Positions 1 through 6,668 of a stretch of 64,000 bases of DNA are shown piece by piece; the stretch's first letter is position 1; each line of letters opens with the position of its first letter. Location: contig NZ_CP048222.1 of the NCBI RefSeq assembly GCF_010119975.1, positions 2,005,501 to 2,069,500 of the forward strand, written 5' to 3'. The DNA is from Rhodocytophaga rosea (GTDB taxonomy: Bacteria; Bacteroidota; Bacteroidia; Cytophagales; 172606-1). The notes under the pieces were generated by a model. The model had not been told where the DNA came from. It searched no databases and saw only the letters and a program-made list of their open reading frames with translations. A program made the position numbers and the translations under genes.

Positions 1-920
1 ACCGCAAACTCGCAGAACTTATTTCGTAACTGCTCAGTATAGCCTGCCAGCATCCGGATGGCGGCCGATTCGGTATACTGATTAAATGCAGCCATCAATG
101 GAGCATTAAATAACTCAGGGAACAAGATAAAATCCGATTTGTATCCACTTACGGCATCTACAAAGAACTCTATCTGCTCGATCATGGCCTCTATTCCCTC
201 CACCGTACGCATCTGCCACTGGGCAATACCAATTCTGACCACTGATTTTTTGTCACCAACCTGCTTTTTATTTTCTTCATAATAAATATTATTCCATTCC
301 AGCAAGGTGGCAAAAGCTTTAGAGTCAGAATCGTAAGGCAGGTAATTAGTCAGGATCTTCTTTACATGGAAGTCATTGGCAATCTGAAAGCTGAGAATAG
401 GATCGTATATTTCCCGCAGTTTTACCTTTTCTATATACTCTTTGGGAGTCAGTTTATCGGCATAGGTTATAAAGCCAGGTATGCGGCCACCGGCAATAAT
501 AGATCGTAAATTCAGATTCTCGCATAATTCTTTTCTGGCATTATACAGCCTTCTACCTAAGCGCATACCCCGGAAACTGGGATGAATAAATACATCAATG
601 CCATATAATACATCTCCATCAGCATTATGGGTAGTAAATTCATAATTTCCGGTAATCTGTACGTAGGTGTGGGTGTCTCTAAATCTGGAATAGTCAACAA
701 TCAATGACAAGGCACAAGCGATTACTTTTCCATTCAGTTCAATGCATAATTGTCCTTCCGGAAAAATTTCGAGCAGTTTGGCAATATGTTTTGGCTGCCA
801 TACACCACCCATTCCGGAATAGGCCAGCTCGGCGGCCTCTTTTATATCTGGATAATCTGAAATTTCAAGATTTCTTAATTTGATGGTATACTCAGGGGTA
901 ATAATTTTGGTGGTTTCCAT
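1..920 (-). CDS. GNAT acetyltransferase / nitrilase fusion (partial)
   Basis: The gene starts at 920 and runs off the left edge, so only 306 N-terminal residues are visible. Residues 12 to about 190 form a GNAT domain with the acetyl-CoA loop RGMRLGRR at 118-125. A second domain begins near residue 229 (VRIGIAQWQ) and carries the FPEL motif at 267-270, whose Glu is the first residue of the Glu-Lys-Cys triad of carbon-nitrogen hydrolases; Lys and Cys would lie outside the window. This two-domain architecture is a recurring family annotated as bifunctional GNAT/carbon-nitrogen hydrolase. It probably acylates or hydrolyses a small amine or amide in the cytoplasm; the substrate is unknown. ATG at 920 is chosen because the GNAT fold starts directly after it. 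Confidence 0.85.
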   Translation of the reverse strand, partial: METTKIITPEYTIKLRNLEISDYPDIKEAAELAYSGMGGVWQPKHIAKLLEIFPEGQLCIELNGKVIACALSLIVDYSRFRDTHTYVQITGNYEFTTHNADGDVLYGIDVFIHPSFRGMRLGRRLYNARKELCENLNLRSIIAGGRIPGFITYADKLTPKEYIEKVKLREIYDPILSFQIANDFHVKKILTNYLPYDSDSKAFATLLEWNNIYYEENKKQVGDKKSVVRIGIAQWQMRTVEGIEAMIEQIEFFVDAVSGYKSDFILFPELFNAPLMAAFNQYTESAAIRMLAGYTEQLRNKFCEFA

Positions 921-1230
921 AAAGAATAAAAAGCTGGTTGATGTGCCAGCAAGGTAACGGTAATGCAGGGGGCATACGTTCAAATAAGCTTACATAAAGA
1001 AAGGAGGGCAGAGAATAACGTCCACAAAATGCCGGTTCAGATCTGTCCCTCTTTGAAATAAAACGATTCAAAAGATTAATCACCTATGTTGATAATCCTT
1101 CAACACAATCTTCTTATTTAGCCAACTTAGAATACTTTTTTTGCAGCACAAAAGACCATAGCCACGTAATAGGCCATTTTACAATTTTTTCAGGTCTACT
1201 AAGTAAAAAAATATGATAAAAATAAAGTAC

Positions 1231-1686
1231 TCACACTATCAGTTTTACCCTGACCGCATTCAGTCCTTTTTTACCCATTTCTGTTTCAAAGCTTACTTTG
1301 TCATTTTCTTTTACCGGATTTATCAGTTCATTTACATGCACAAAAATACTTTCCTGTGTCTGGTGATCTTTAATGAATCCATATCCTTTCGATGTATTAA
1401 AGAAAGTGACGGTGCCTTTCCTGATTACATCTGCTGCCGGCGCAGCGGTTTGTCTGGCCACACCAATCTGGATATTTTCTGTCTGAATGAGAGGCTTTTC
1501 TTTAGGATCTACAGGGGTGGAAGAAATATTGCCATTTGCATCTACATAGGCCAGCATTTGCTCCAGATTTTTTCCTTTGTCAGAATTAGTTTTACGTTCT
1601 AGTTTCTTTTGCTCTTTATCCTGTTTCTTTTTTTGCTTTAGCTTTTCTTTTTCTTTCTTATTAAATCCTTCTTGTGATTTACTCAT
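1231..1686 (-). CDS. Cold-shock-domain protein with lysine-rich N-terminal extension
   Basis: 151 residues. The C-terminal half (about 89-151) is a complete cold-shock domain: GTVTFFNTSKGYGFI with RNP1 (KGYGFI, 100-105) and RNP2 (SIFVHV, 113-118), which bind single-stranded RNA or DNA. Residues 7-40 are a highly charged Lys/Glu stretch likely to be helical, and 40-85 look like a linker. Plain CspA proteins are about 67-70 residues, so the extension doubles the length; such extended forms are common in Bacteroidota. Likely an RNA chaperone. The gene stands alone, and about 200 bases of leader precede the next element upstream. No CspA-type leader structure could be confirmed by eye. Confidence 0.88.
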   Translation of the reverse strand: MSKSQEGFNKKEKEKLKQKKKQDKEQKKLERKTNSDKGKNLEQMLAYVDANGNISSTPVDPKEKPLIQTENIQIGVARQTAAPAADVIRKGTVTFFNTSKGYGFIKDHQTQESIFVHVNELINPVKENDKVSFETEMGKKGLNAVRVKLIV

Positions 1687-2044
1687 TTTGTATAGATAAG
1701 GTTGTTTAGTTGTTTTGATGATTTGTATCTAATCTAATCAATAGTGGGAAGATACTATAATTTTTCAGTGCTTACAAATTCTGATAAGTCATCCTTGATA
1801 AGTAAAGAATTAGAAGATAATTGGATACACATTATAGGCGGTGCCTGGTTTGCCCAACTGTCAAAGTCTGGCTTATAAAAAAGTGGACAAAAAGTTAAGC
1901 TGTAAAAAATTTAAATTTTAATGATTCTTCCATTTATGTAGGGTTAAGCACAAAAGCTTACCCGACCGGGGTCTGCTTTGGGCAAGTTGTAAGATAGATC
2001 TATTGGTTAGCTCATGAGTGATCATTTGATCTTGCTACATTTGG
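1687..2044. other. Intergenic region between cold-shock gene and IS
   Basis: No credible coding frame. It holds the leader of the leftward cold-shock gene and, from 1883, a sequence resembling the IS terminal repeat at 2045 (listed separately). The stretch 1901-2044 has no partner elsewhere in the window that I could see. Confidence 0.5.
1883..1900. repeat. Extra IS-end-like sequence
   Basis: The 18 bases from 1883 (GTGGACAAAAAGTTAAGC) match the reverse complement of the right IS end (3311-3328) at 16 of 18 positions, better than the inner left end at 2045 (15 of 18). Either the true left end of the element is here, giving about 1446 bp, or this is a solo end left by an earlier related insertion. 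Confidence 0.5.
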
Positions 2045-2078
2045 GTGGACATTAAGTTAAGAGAAAATACTTAACTTA

Positions 2079-2360
2079 ATGAAAATGGGACAAAGAAGAA
2101 AATTCGACAAGGAGTTCAAACTAATGACTGTTGAACTTAGTAAGAGCAGAAAAAATTTAGTAGATCTGGCTAAAGAATTGGATATCAAAATTGGATTGAT
2201 TTATCGCTGGCGCCGTGAGTTTTTAGACAAGAGGGAGGGAAGTTTTCCTGGCCATGGAAAACCAAAACAAACCCCTGAAGAAGCAGAAATAGCCCGTCTA
2301 AAGAAGGCATTAAAGGATGCAGAAATGGAAAGGGATATGGAGCCGATGCTCACAACGTAG
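2079..2360 (+). pseudogene. IS3-family transposase OrfA, truncated by an insertion
   Basis: 93 residues to the in-frame TAG at 2358. The N-terminal helix-turn-helix (about 6-55, with KFDKEFKLMTVEL and YRWRREF) binds the IS ends. Family members end in a leucine-zipper region reading ERDILKKAVSIFSRNDG. Here the frame is broken right after ERD by a 30-nt insert (2339-2368) that supplies the stop; the normal C-terminus then resumes in the same frame (AAG at 2373 through the TAA at 2424-2426). The product therefore lacks the dimerisation tail and cannot reach the frameshift site at 2369. Confidence 0.85.
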
Positions 2361-2368
2361 GCAGGTCC
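2339..2368 (+). repeat. 30-nt hairpin-like insert, copy 1
   Basis: This block interrupts the conserved OrfA coding sequence. It begins GGAGCCGATGCTC and ends GGCAGGTCC. Read in the opposite orientation, the insert at 2806-2835 matches it at 25 of 30 positions. It follows the pentamer GATAT. It can be drawn as a weak stem-loop (CGATG against CAACG, one mismatch). It introduces the TAG that truncates OrfA. Confidence 0.75.
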
Positions 2369-2375
2369 AAAAAAG
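2369..2375 (+). promoter_or_regulatory. A6G slippery heptamer of IS3-type -1 frameshifting
   Basis: The heptamer AAAAAAG is read as A AAA AAG in the orfA frame, the classic signal at which IS3-family ribosomes slip by -1 to make the OrfAB transposase. The orfB frame is indeed -1 relative to orfA here. In this copy the signal is silent because orfA stops at 2358, eleven bases upstream. Confidence 0.7.
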
Positions 2376-2455
2376 GCGGTCAGCATCTTTTCCAGGAACG
2401 ATGGGAGATATTCCAATTCATAAAGGATAATCACACTGTATACCCCATTGAGAAG

Positions 2456-3316
2456 ATGTGCAAAGCCTTTCAAGTAAGTAAAAGTGGATATTATGGATGG
2501 ATAAACAGTGAGCCATCTAAACGAGCTACAGAGAACCGGGAAATTCTTCAACAGATCAGAGTGATCCATAAGGAGAGTGGCCAGACCTATGGTAGCCCAA
2601 GAATCAGTAAAGCCTTGAAAGCGAATAACATTTCAGTTTCCAGACCCAGGGTTGCCCGCTTAATGAAGCAGGCTGAGCTTAGGGCAAAAAGAATTAAAAG
2701 GTATAAGGTCACTACGGATTCAAAGCATAGCTATCCGGTGAGTGAAAATCTACTGGATCGAAATTTTACAGCTAATGCAACAGGTCAGGCCTGGGTATCA
2801 GACATGGACCTGCAGACGATGTCAGCATCGGGTCCACTTATATCAGAACCATTACAGGTTGGCTATATCTTACGGTGGTACTGGATTTGGCAGACAGAAA
2901 GATTATTGGCTCTCGCCTTGAGTAAAACCATGAAGGCCAAAGAGACGACAATAGCAGCATTAAAAATGGCTATAAAAAACAGGCCCGTGATCCAACCTCT
3001 AATATTTCATTCAGACAGGGGTATACAGTATGCCTGTGATGAATTTAGGCAAGAATTAGGTACATATCCTCTTATTAAGCCAAGCATGAGTCGAAAAGGG
3101 AATTGTTGGGATAATGCTGTCGCAGAAAGCTTCTTTAAGACCCTGAAAGTGGAATGTGTATATGATTATAAGTTTGCCCATCAGCAGCAAGCGGCTACCA
3201 CTGTTTTTGAATATATAGAAATCTGGTACAACAGGAAAAGACTGCATTCCTCTCTGGGATATAGAACACCAGCCCAGATGGAGCAACTTTTAAATCAATA
3301 TGTGTTAGTTGCTTAA
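2456..3316 (+). pseudogene. IS3-family transposase OrfB (integrase core), frame-scrambled
   Basis: 286 residues from ATG 2456; the native frame begins further upstream, near 2390, and is reached by frameshifting. The N-terminal HTH_21-like part (YGWINSEPS, YGSPRISKAL) is normal. The core keeps WVSD, HSDRG and NAVAESF, so all three acidic residues are present. Between the first Asp and LSKTMKAKE the sequence is wrong: a 30-nt insert at 2806-2835 (net +29) shifts the frame, so the conserved strand ITYIRTITGWLYLTVVLDL is encoded but out of frame. One extra base near 2911-2914 restores it. The protein is open but its first core strands are replaced by nonsense, so it is probably inactive. Confidence 0.85.
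2806..2835 (-). repeat. 30-nt hairpin-like insert, copy 2 (inverted relative to copy 1)
   Basis: Starts GGACC and ends GGTCC, with an inner stem CGATG/CATCG around the loop TCAG. The outer and inner stems are separated on one side only, by TGCAGA. It follows GACAT, resembling the GATAT before copy 1. The reverse complement is 25/30 identical to the block at 2339-2368. Removing it, apart from one base, restores the conserved OrfB reading SDITYIRT. Confidence 0.8.
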
Positions 3317-3328
3317 TTTATTGTCCAC

Positions 3329-3627
3329 AATTTTGTTGCAAGTCCACATTAGGAAAGTATATCCACAAATGATTCCTTATGATAAACTCTTCCAATTGAA
3401 GGCAGAGACTTATTCTGTAGAAGTCTATAACACCAGCGTAAGGCACTCCTTGATCCTCTTTGAAAAGGAAAACTTCTTTTCTATTCTAAGTCTTGGCTTA
3501 TGTTATTTTGATTGTATTGCATATTAACAATATTTGAATAACAACACCTTGAAAAAGTGGCAATATACAATGGCTGTTTGAGCTAGACTTAGTATGCACT
3601 TTAAACTAAACAACTCAAATATTTTTA
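3329..3627. other. Non-coding stretch between IS and tRNA fragment
   Basis: No frame with convincing composition or homology. Another GTGGAC word (inverted) occurs at 3342-3347. AT-rich and probably relic DNA. Confidence 0.4.
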
Positions 3628-3649
3628 TTCAACTCCTGCTCTGGGTACA
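3628..3649 (+). pseudogene. 3' fragment of a tRNA-Leu gene
   Basis: The 22 bases starting TTCAACTCCTGCTCTGG match the T-arm and acceptor 3' strand of tRNA-Leu(CAA) at 8891-8974 (opposite strand) at 19 of 22 positions. The terminator that follows (3657-3685) is also a near copy of that tRNA's terminator. No matching 5' half is present upstream, so this is a tRNA 3'-end remnant of the type left at the far end of an element integrated into a tRNA gene. Confidence 0.6.
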
Positions 3650-3656
3650 AAAATCA

Positions 3657-3685
3657 CCCTTCTATGCGAATAGAGGGGCTTTTTT
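3657..3685 (+). terminator. Rho-independent terminator behind tRNA-Leu fragment
   Basis: Stem CCCTTCTAT / ATAGAGGGG with loop GCGA, followed by a T run. Nearly identical in sequence and order to the terminator of tRNA-Leu(CAA) at 8852-8882. Confidence 0.7.
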
Positions 3686-3776
3686 ATAACCAGGATAAGT
3701 GCACTTCTTGTTTTCATTCATTTAGCACTTGCCAGAAATATTGTATCATGCAAACTTCATAATTATAGGAAATCTA

Positions 3777-3983
3777 TCAACTATTCAGCTCTAATTTTAT
3801 AGAAGTATTCATTGCTTCCATAATAGCTTTTGCAGCTTCTTTATGACCCGATGCATAATAGCCATACTTCAGCTGAGGATCAACCATAAATTGGCGGCAA
3901 TCTTGAGGTGCTTTTTTATCTAAATCAAACTTTTTAACCTGCACCTTTATTAATAGTTCTTCAATTTGCTGAAGTGTCATCAT
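3777..3983 (-). CDS. Small hypothetical protein (68 aa)
   Basis: Not recognised. Amphipathic N-terminal helix (LQQIEELLIKVQVKKFDLD), then CRQFMVDP and a C-terminal helical part (GHKEAAKAIMEAMN). No signal or membrane segment, so probably cytoplasmic. Composition is protein-like, with Lys/Gln/Glu-rich helices. It follows the 34-residue membrane peptide gene at 3993-4097 with a 9-base gap, suggesting co-transcription. The start could be either Met of the initial MMT. Confidence 0.55.
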   Translation of the reverse strand: MMTLQQIEELLIKVQVKKFDLDKKAPQDCRQFMVDPQLKYGYYASGHKEAAKAIMEAMNTSIKLELNS

Positions 3984-3992
3984 AGGTTTAAT

Positions 3993-4097
3993 TTACTTAA
4001 GTAAGTATAGGAATATAGTCAGTGCAATCCAGATCATATAAAATATTAGCATTTCATCAATATTAAAATCCTTTCTGCCTCTAAAAAATAAGGACAT
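3993..4097 (-). CDS. Putative 34-residue membrane peptide
   Basis: Reads MSLFFRGRKDFNIDEMLIF followed by a hydrophobic helix (YMIWIALTIFLYLL) and a terminal Lys: one transmembrane segment behind a positively charged N-terminus. ATG at 4097, TAA at 3993. It lies immediately upstream of the 68-residue gene on the same strand and diverges from the small plus-strand genes beginning at 4102. Short, so it could be a chance frame; the TM pattern and position argue for a real gene. Confidence 0.4.
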   Translation of the reverse strand: MSLFFRGRKDFNIDEMLIFYMIWIALTIFLYLLK

Positions 4098-4101
4098 AAT
4101 A

Positions 4102-4227
4102 GTGACTAATATCCGGCGAAACATTACAGCACAAAGTGTACTGCTTAATACGCCAAGGCATATAACTGTGGTGCCTTTTTCGATAAAGGTGGAATATAAA
4201 GCGGTGGAACATGCTAATACAGCTTAA
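4102..4227 (+). CDS. Putative small protein (41 aa, GTG start)
   Basis: Starts GTG at 4102 (TNIRRNITAQSVLLNTPRHI) and ends TAA at 4225-4227. It is followed after 17 bases by the next small gene. Basic N-terminus with alternating hydrophobic residues (ITVVPFSIKVEYKAVEH); no recognised domain. The start overlaps the divergent promoter region of the minus-strand pair. Weakly supported: only openness, direction and tight spacing favour it. Confidence 0.3.
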   Translation: MTNIRRNITAQSVLLNTPRHITVVPFSIKVEYKAVEHANTA

Positions 4228-4244
4228 ATTAAGAATCAAATATT

Positions 4245-4376
4245 ATGGAACTTCCTTTATATATTGCCCTGCCTTTAATAGTTATAATCACTATTGCCGC
4301 AATGTACCTGCGTAGCATTATAAATCCAGCTTTCAAAGACTATAGAAGGCATATAAGAAACCGAAGAATATATTAA
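4245..4376 (+). CDS. Small membrane protein (43 aa)
   Basis: MELPLYIALPLIVIITIAAM is a single hydrophobic membrane span, followed by a basic tail (YRRHIRNRRIY): an N-out/C-in single-pass peptide by the positive-inside rule. ATG 4245, TAA 4374. The next gene starts 3 bases later, so the two are probably translationally coupled. Not a recognised family. Confidence 0.5.
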   Translation: MELPLYIALPLIVIITIAAMYLRSIINPAFKDYRRHIRNRRIY

Positions 4377-4379
4377 CCT

Positions 4380-4481
4380 ATGGAATACGCATTTGACTAC
4401 CTATCTGATATTGTTATTGAGATTGTAACCCTTGGTTTAGCAATAGACTTTATAGAAGAAGGGCATTTACGGTTAAATTAA
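4380..4481 (+). CDS. Small acidic peptide (33 aa)
   Basis: MEYAFDYLSDIVIEIVTLGL continues with AIDFIEEGHLRLN. Acidic and amphipathic rather than clearly membrane-spanning. ATG 4380 follows the previous stop after 3 bases; the next gene starts 5 bases after its TAA. Function unknown; support comes from the packed arrangement. Confidence 0.4.
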   Translation: MEYAFDYLSDIVIEIVTLGLAIDFIEEGHLRLN

Positions 4482-4486
4482 AGTGC

Positions 4487-4705
4487 ATGCTCACTCTCTT
4501 TCAACTTCAGCATCTGCCATTACAGGAGCAGACTCAGTATGTTTTAGAGCATGGAGACTTCTTTGCTACTCAAATAAAAGAAGACTTTGTTGCTAACCTA
4601 TATTGGATAAATAACATCCATGCAAAGCTTATCTTCAGTGATGAAACCGATGAAATAATTGAGGTTATATTTAATGAAGATTCTGTCAATGATTACATGA
4701 GATGA
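4487..4705 (+). CDS. Small cytoplasmic hypothetical protein (72 aa)
   Basis: Reads MLTLFQLQHLPLQEQTQYVL, then GDFFATQIKEDFVANLYWIN and a beta-rich acidic C-terminus (AKLIFSDETDEIIEVIFNED). The pattern of a short N-terminal helix followed by strands resembles a family of roughly 70-residue hypothetical proteins I associate with Cytophagales; no function is known. Last gene of the packed plus-strand cluster. No signal peptide. Confidence 0.6.
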   Translation: MLTLFQLQHLPLQEQTQYVLEHGDFFATQIKEDFVANLYWINNIHAKLIFSDETDEIIEVIFNEDSVNDYMR

Positions 4706-4786
4706 TCTTTTTCTAATGTAACTAAGAAGTCCGAATAGCCGGGAAGGATGAATTAATTACTTACTTAGAGTATGGTTGATAGATTT

Positions 4787-5000
4787 TCAGCCAAGGCAAG
4801 TTTGGGTAAAATAGTATTCAGAATAAGGCGAGCAGATAATGTAATCTTCTACAGGCTTTAATGCATCTATATCTGCCTGCATTTTTTGTATGTTGTTTTT
4901 CAAGCTAACTGATTGTATGCCTATTTTACTTTGTCTGAATATTATTCATGGCACCTTTGGGTTTTCCTGCATTTCCTTTTTCAAATAACTTTATCCTCAT
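4787..5000 (-). pseudogene. Decayed gene with GKPKGA motif (phage-type small protein)
   Basis: From ATG at 5000 the minus strand reads MRIKLFEKGNAGKPKGAMNN and stops at 4926. The neighbouring frame continues with protein-like sequence (SLKNNIQKMQADIDALKP) to 4787, and a third frame locally gives RRLHYLLALF. The start motif GN-x-GKPKGA and the later LKP-x-x-R-LHYLL pattern recall short DNA-packaging-associated or DUF5681-like proteins of phages. Several frameshifts are needed, so this is a relic. The family call is tentative. Confidence 0.35.
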
Positions 5001-5344
5001 TCTTATTTTTCCGTATTTATCGGAAAATACCTCTCTGTTTACTCCTTTAAAAGCCAATCTCCCAGCATAACTTACCAGGGCCGCAAAGGCTTATTCCTTC
5101 TGCCTTTCATATAAGAATGTATCCTTATATCCATTTTTACTTTTGCTTTGCGAGCATAGTTTTTTCTTTACATTACAGATTAAACATTTTATTGGCATCA
5201 ACAGTAAACAGGCCTTATGAAACCAGCTATTCTTCCATCTACTTATTTCTATTCTGCATATACTCATGGTGTTTCTTACCGTCACATAGCCTGGCAGGTA
5301 CATTATAGTAAAACTGCCAGACTCTATATGATGGTGTTCACCAA

Positions 5345-5624
5345 TTAATCCTTACCGGTAAGCCTGATGCTGAGAGCCATATAGGTAGTGTGCTTTACAT
5401 TGTCCTGCTCTTTACTGACGCTACCATTTGCCGGATTCATCAATATTGATCTGGGTGGATTTAATATTTTTGAATTCATTCATCAGTTTATCCATCTTTT
5501 TAACTTTTCTTCTAGGTTTGACTACAGCTATCAATTGACAGTTAGAAGTTGATAAAGCTTCCTGTAAGTCTACCCCCTGCGAGAGTATATTCTTTAACCG
5601 GTGAAAACAATATGGGCCTTCATG
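5345..5624 (-). pseudogene. Decayed reading frame, unidentified
   Basis: Minus-strand frame 5624-5421 reads HEGPYCFHRLKNILSQGVDL and continues open to KSTQINIDESGKW, then stop. A second frame (5431-5345) continues with ANGSVSKEQDNVKHTTYMAL. The composition is protein-like across the junction, which suggests a single gene broken by a frameshift and without a start. The HEGPYC...HRL opening vaguely recalls transposases, but I cannot assign it. Confidence 0.3.
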
Positions 5625-5774
5625 GTGGCTATTTCTCTTTTACTCGAGATTCCCTCACCTCCCTGAAATTCAGCAATGTATCTGGCTGCATGGGGAGGTG
5701 GCCATGAAAAATATCTTTTTGAATAGTGTTACTAGTAAGCGTGCAGTACTCTCCCGGATATGGGATGAGATAAA

Positions 5775-5806
5775 ATAATGAGGACTTTATAAAGTCCTCA
5801 TTATTA
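5775..5806 (-). terminator. Terminator of tRNA-Leu(GAG), perfect palindrome
   Basis: A 32-nt perfect palindrome (arms AATAATGAGGACTTTA and its complement, no spare loop bases) starts 3 bases after the tRNA 3' end on the minus strand and runs into T-rich sequence. Being symmetrical, it could stop transcription from either side. Confidence 0.8.
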
Positions 5807-5809
5807 AAG

Positions 5810-5893
5810 TGACCACGGGGAGATTCGAACTCCCATACCAGTGAAGGCACCACCCCCTCAAGATGGCGTGTCTACCAGTTTCACCACGTGGCC
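5810..5893 (-). tRNA. tRNA-Leu(GAG)
   Basis: 84 nt. Acceptor stem GGCCACG/CGTGGTC with discriminator A, D-arm with GGTAGAC, anticodon loop TTGAGGG (anticodon GAG), long class-II variable arm and T-arm GGGAG TTCGAAT CTCCC. Reads CUC/CUU leucine codons. CCA is not encoded. Confidence 0.95.
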
Positions 5894-5996
5894 ATTTTTG
5901 CGGGCAAATTAAGTAATTATTTTTATAATTAAAACAACCTTTTTACAACCCATCACCCACAAAATAGATTCTCTGAGAAGGCAGCAGTAATACTTT

Positions 5997-6587
5997 TTAC
6001 AAAATCTCTGCTTCAATGTGATAAGGTACCTGGTCATTAAATATCAGTTTCTGCATGCCGCTGATGCGATAAGCACTTATTTGCGACTTACCCTGTGGAC
6101 TAATACGGCATTGCAGCCATATTTTCTTTTCTGAATGATACAGATAATTATTGCGGCTGATTAAGGCCTCCAGGGATACAATCTGGCCAGTCTTTGAATC
6201 TAAGGTAGTTTTAATATATTTTACATTGGGATTCTCATTGGCTTTTGCTTTATACACTCGAATCTGTTCTGACTGTTCTTCAATTTCATAGCTTGTCTGC
6301 AAGGCCGGCTTACTGATATCTGCCTGGTCAAATAATTCCAGTTCTTTTGCCCAATTGGTTTCTGAAACTATTTTCTCCTCTACTGTATCACCTATCGTTA
6401 CTTTCTTGCGCACCTTCGGTTGCAGAGAATCCAGTAAAATTGACTGTGTTTCTATAAAAGCCGCCAGGTCAAAAAACCTGGTATCACGTTTTAAACTGGC
6501 AGGCTCCTGTCCACAACTGAACAGCACAGAACCAATAAAACCTATGAGCATACAAGACAACTTCCACTTAACTATATTCATACTCAA
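5997..6587 (-). CDS. Hypothetical lipoprotein (196 aa)
   Basis: The N-terminal signal IGSVLFSC puts the lipidated Cys at about residue 25 (lipobox LFSC), so the mature protein is membrane-anchored in the periplasm. The rest is soluble, with a helical part (RDTRFFDLAAFIETQSILLD) and then beta-rich sequence ending IFNDQVPYHIEAEIL. Not a recognised enzyme. It lies just downstream of gpmI on the same strand, 81 bases away, and may share its transcript. The start could be either of the first two Met. Confidence 0.75.
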   Translation of the reverse strand: MSMNIVKWKLSCMLIGFIGSVLFSCGQEPASLKRDTRFFDLAAFIETQSILLDSLQPKVRKKVTIGDTVEEKIVSETNWAKELELFDQADISKPALQTSYEIEEQSEQIRVYKAKANENPNVKYIKTTLDSKTGQIVSLEALISRNNYLYHSEKKIWLQCRISPQGKSQISAYRISGMQKLIFNDQVPYHIEAEIL

Positions 6588-6668
6588 TGATAATAACAGA
6601 TAATGATTACAGCATTGTTTAACTCTTTATCTGTGTTATAGGGACATTACTGAAATAAATCTACGCTA

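Larger units (their letters stand above)
2045..3328 (+). mobile_element. IS3-family insertion sequence (IS150-like), damaged copy
   Basis: Imperfect terminal inverted repeats (2045-2062 and 3311-3328, 15 of 18 matching, both starting GTGGACA) enclose overlapping-type orfA and orfB of an IS3-family transposase. orfA has the HTH of this family and orfB the integrase core with a D-D-35-E layout. The copy is disabled: both frames carry a 30-nt insertion and orfB also carries a compensating extra base. No clear target-site duplication is visible next to the ends, so boundaries are uncertain; an alternative left end is at 1883. Confidence 0.8.

Noticed and set aside
1213-1602. Plus-strand frame of 129 codons antisense to the cold-shock gene
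   Set aside because: It exists only because of the codon composition of the real gene on the other strand; Phe/Cys-rich and without any domain pattern.
3309-3527. Plus-strand frame of 72 codons after the IS
   Set aside because: It begins inside the IS right end and its residues show no coherent pattern; probably chance.
5629-5853. Minus-strand frame of 74 codons overlapping tRNA-Leu(GAG)
   Set aside because: Its first third is the tRNA itself; no domain or conserved pattern.
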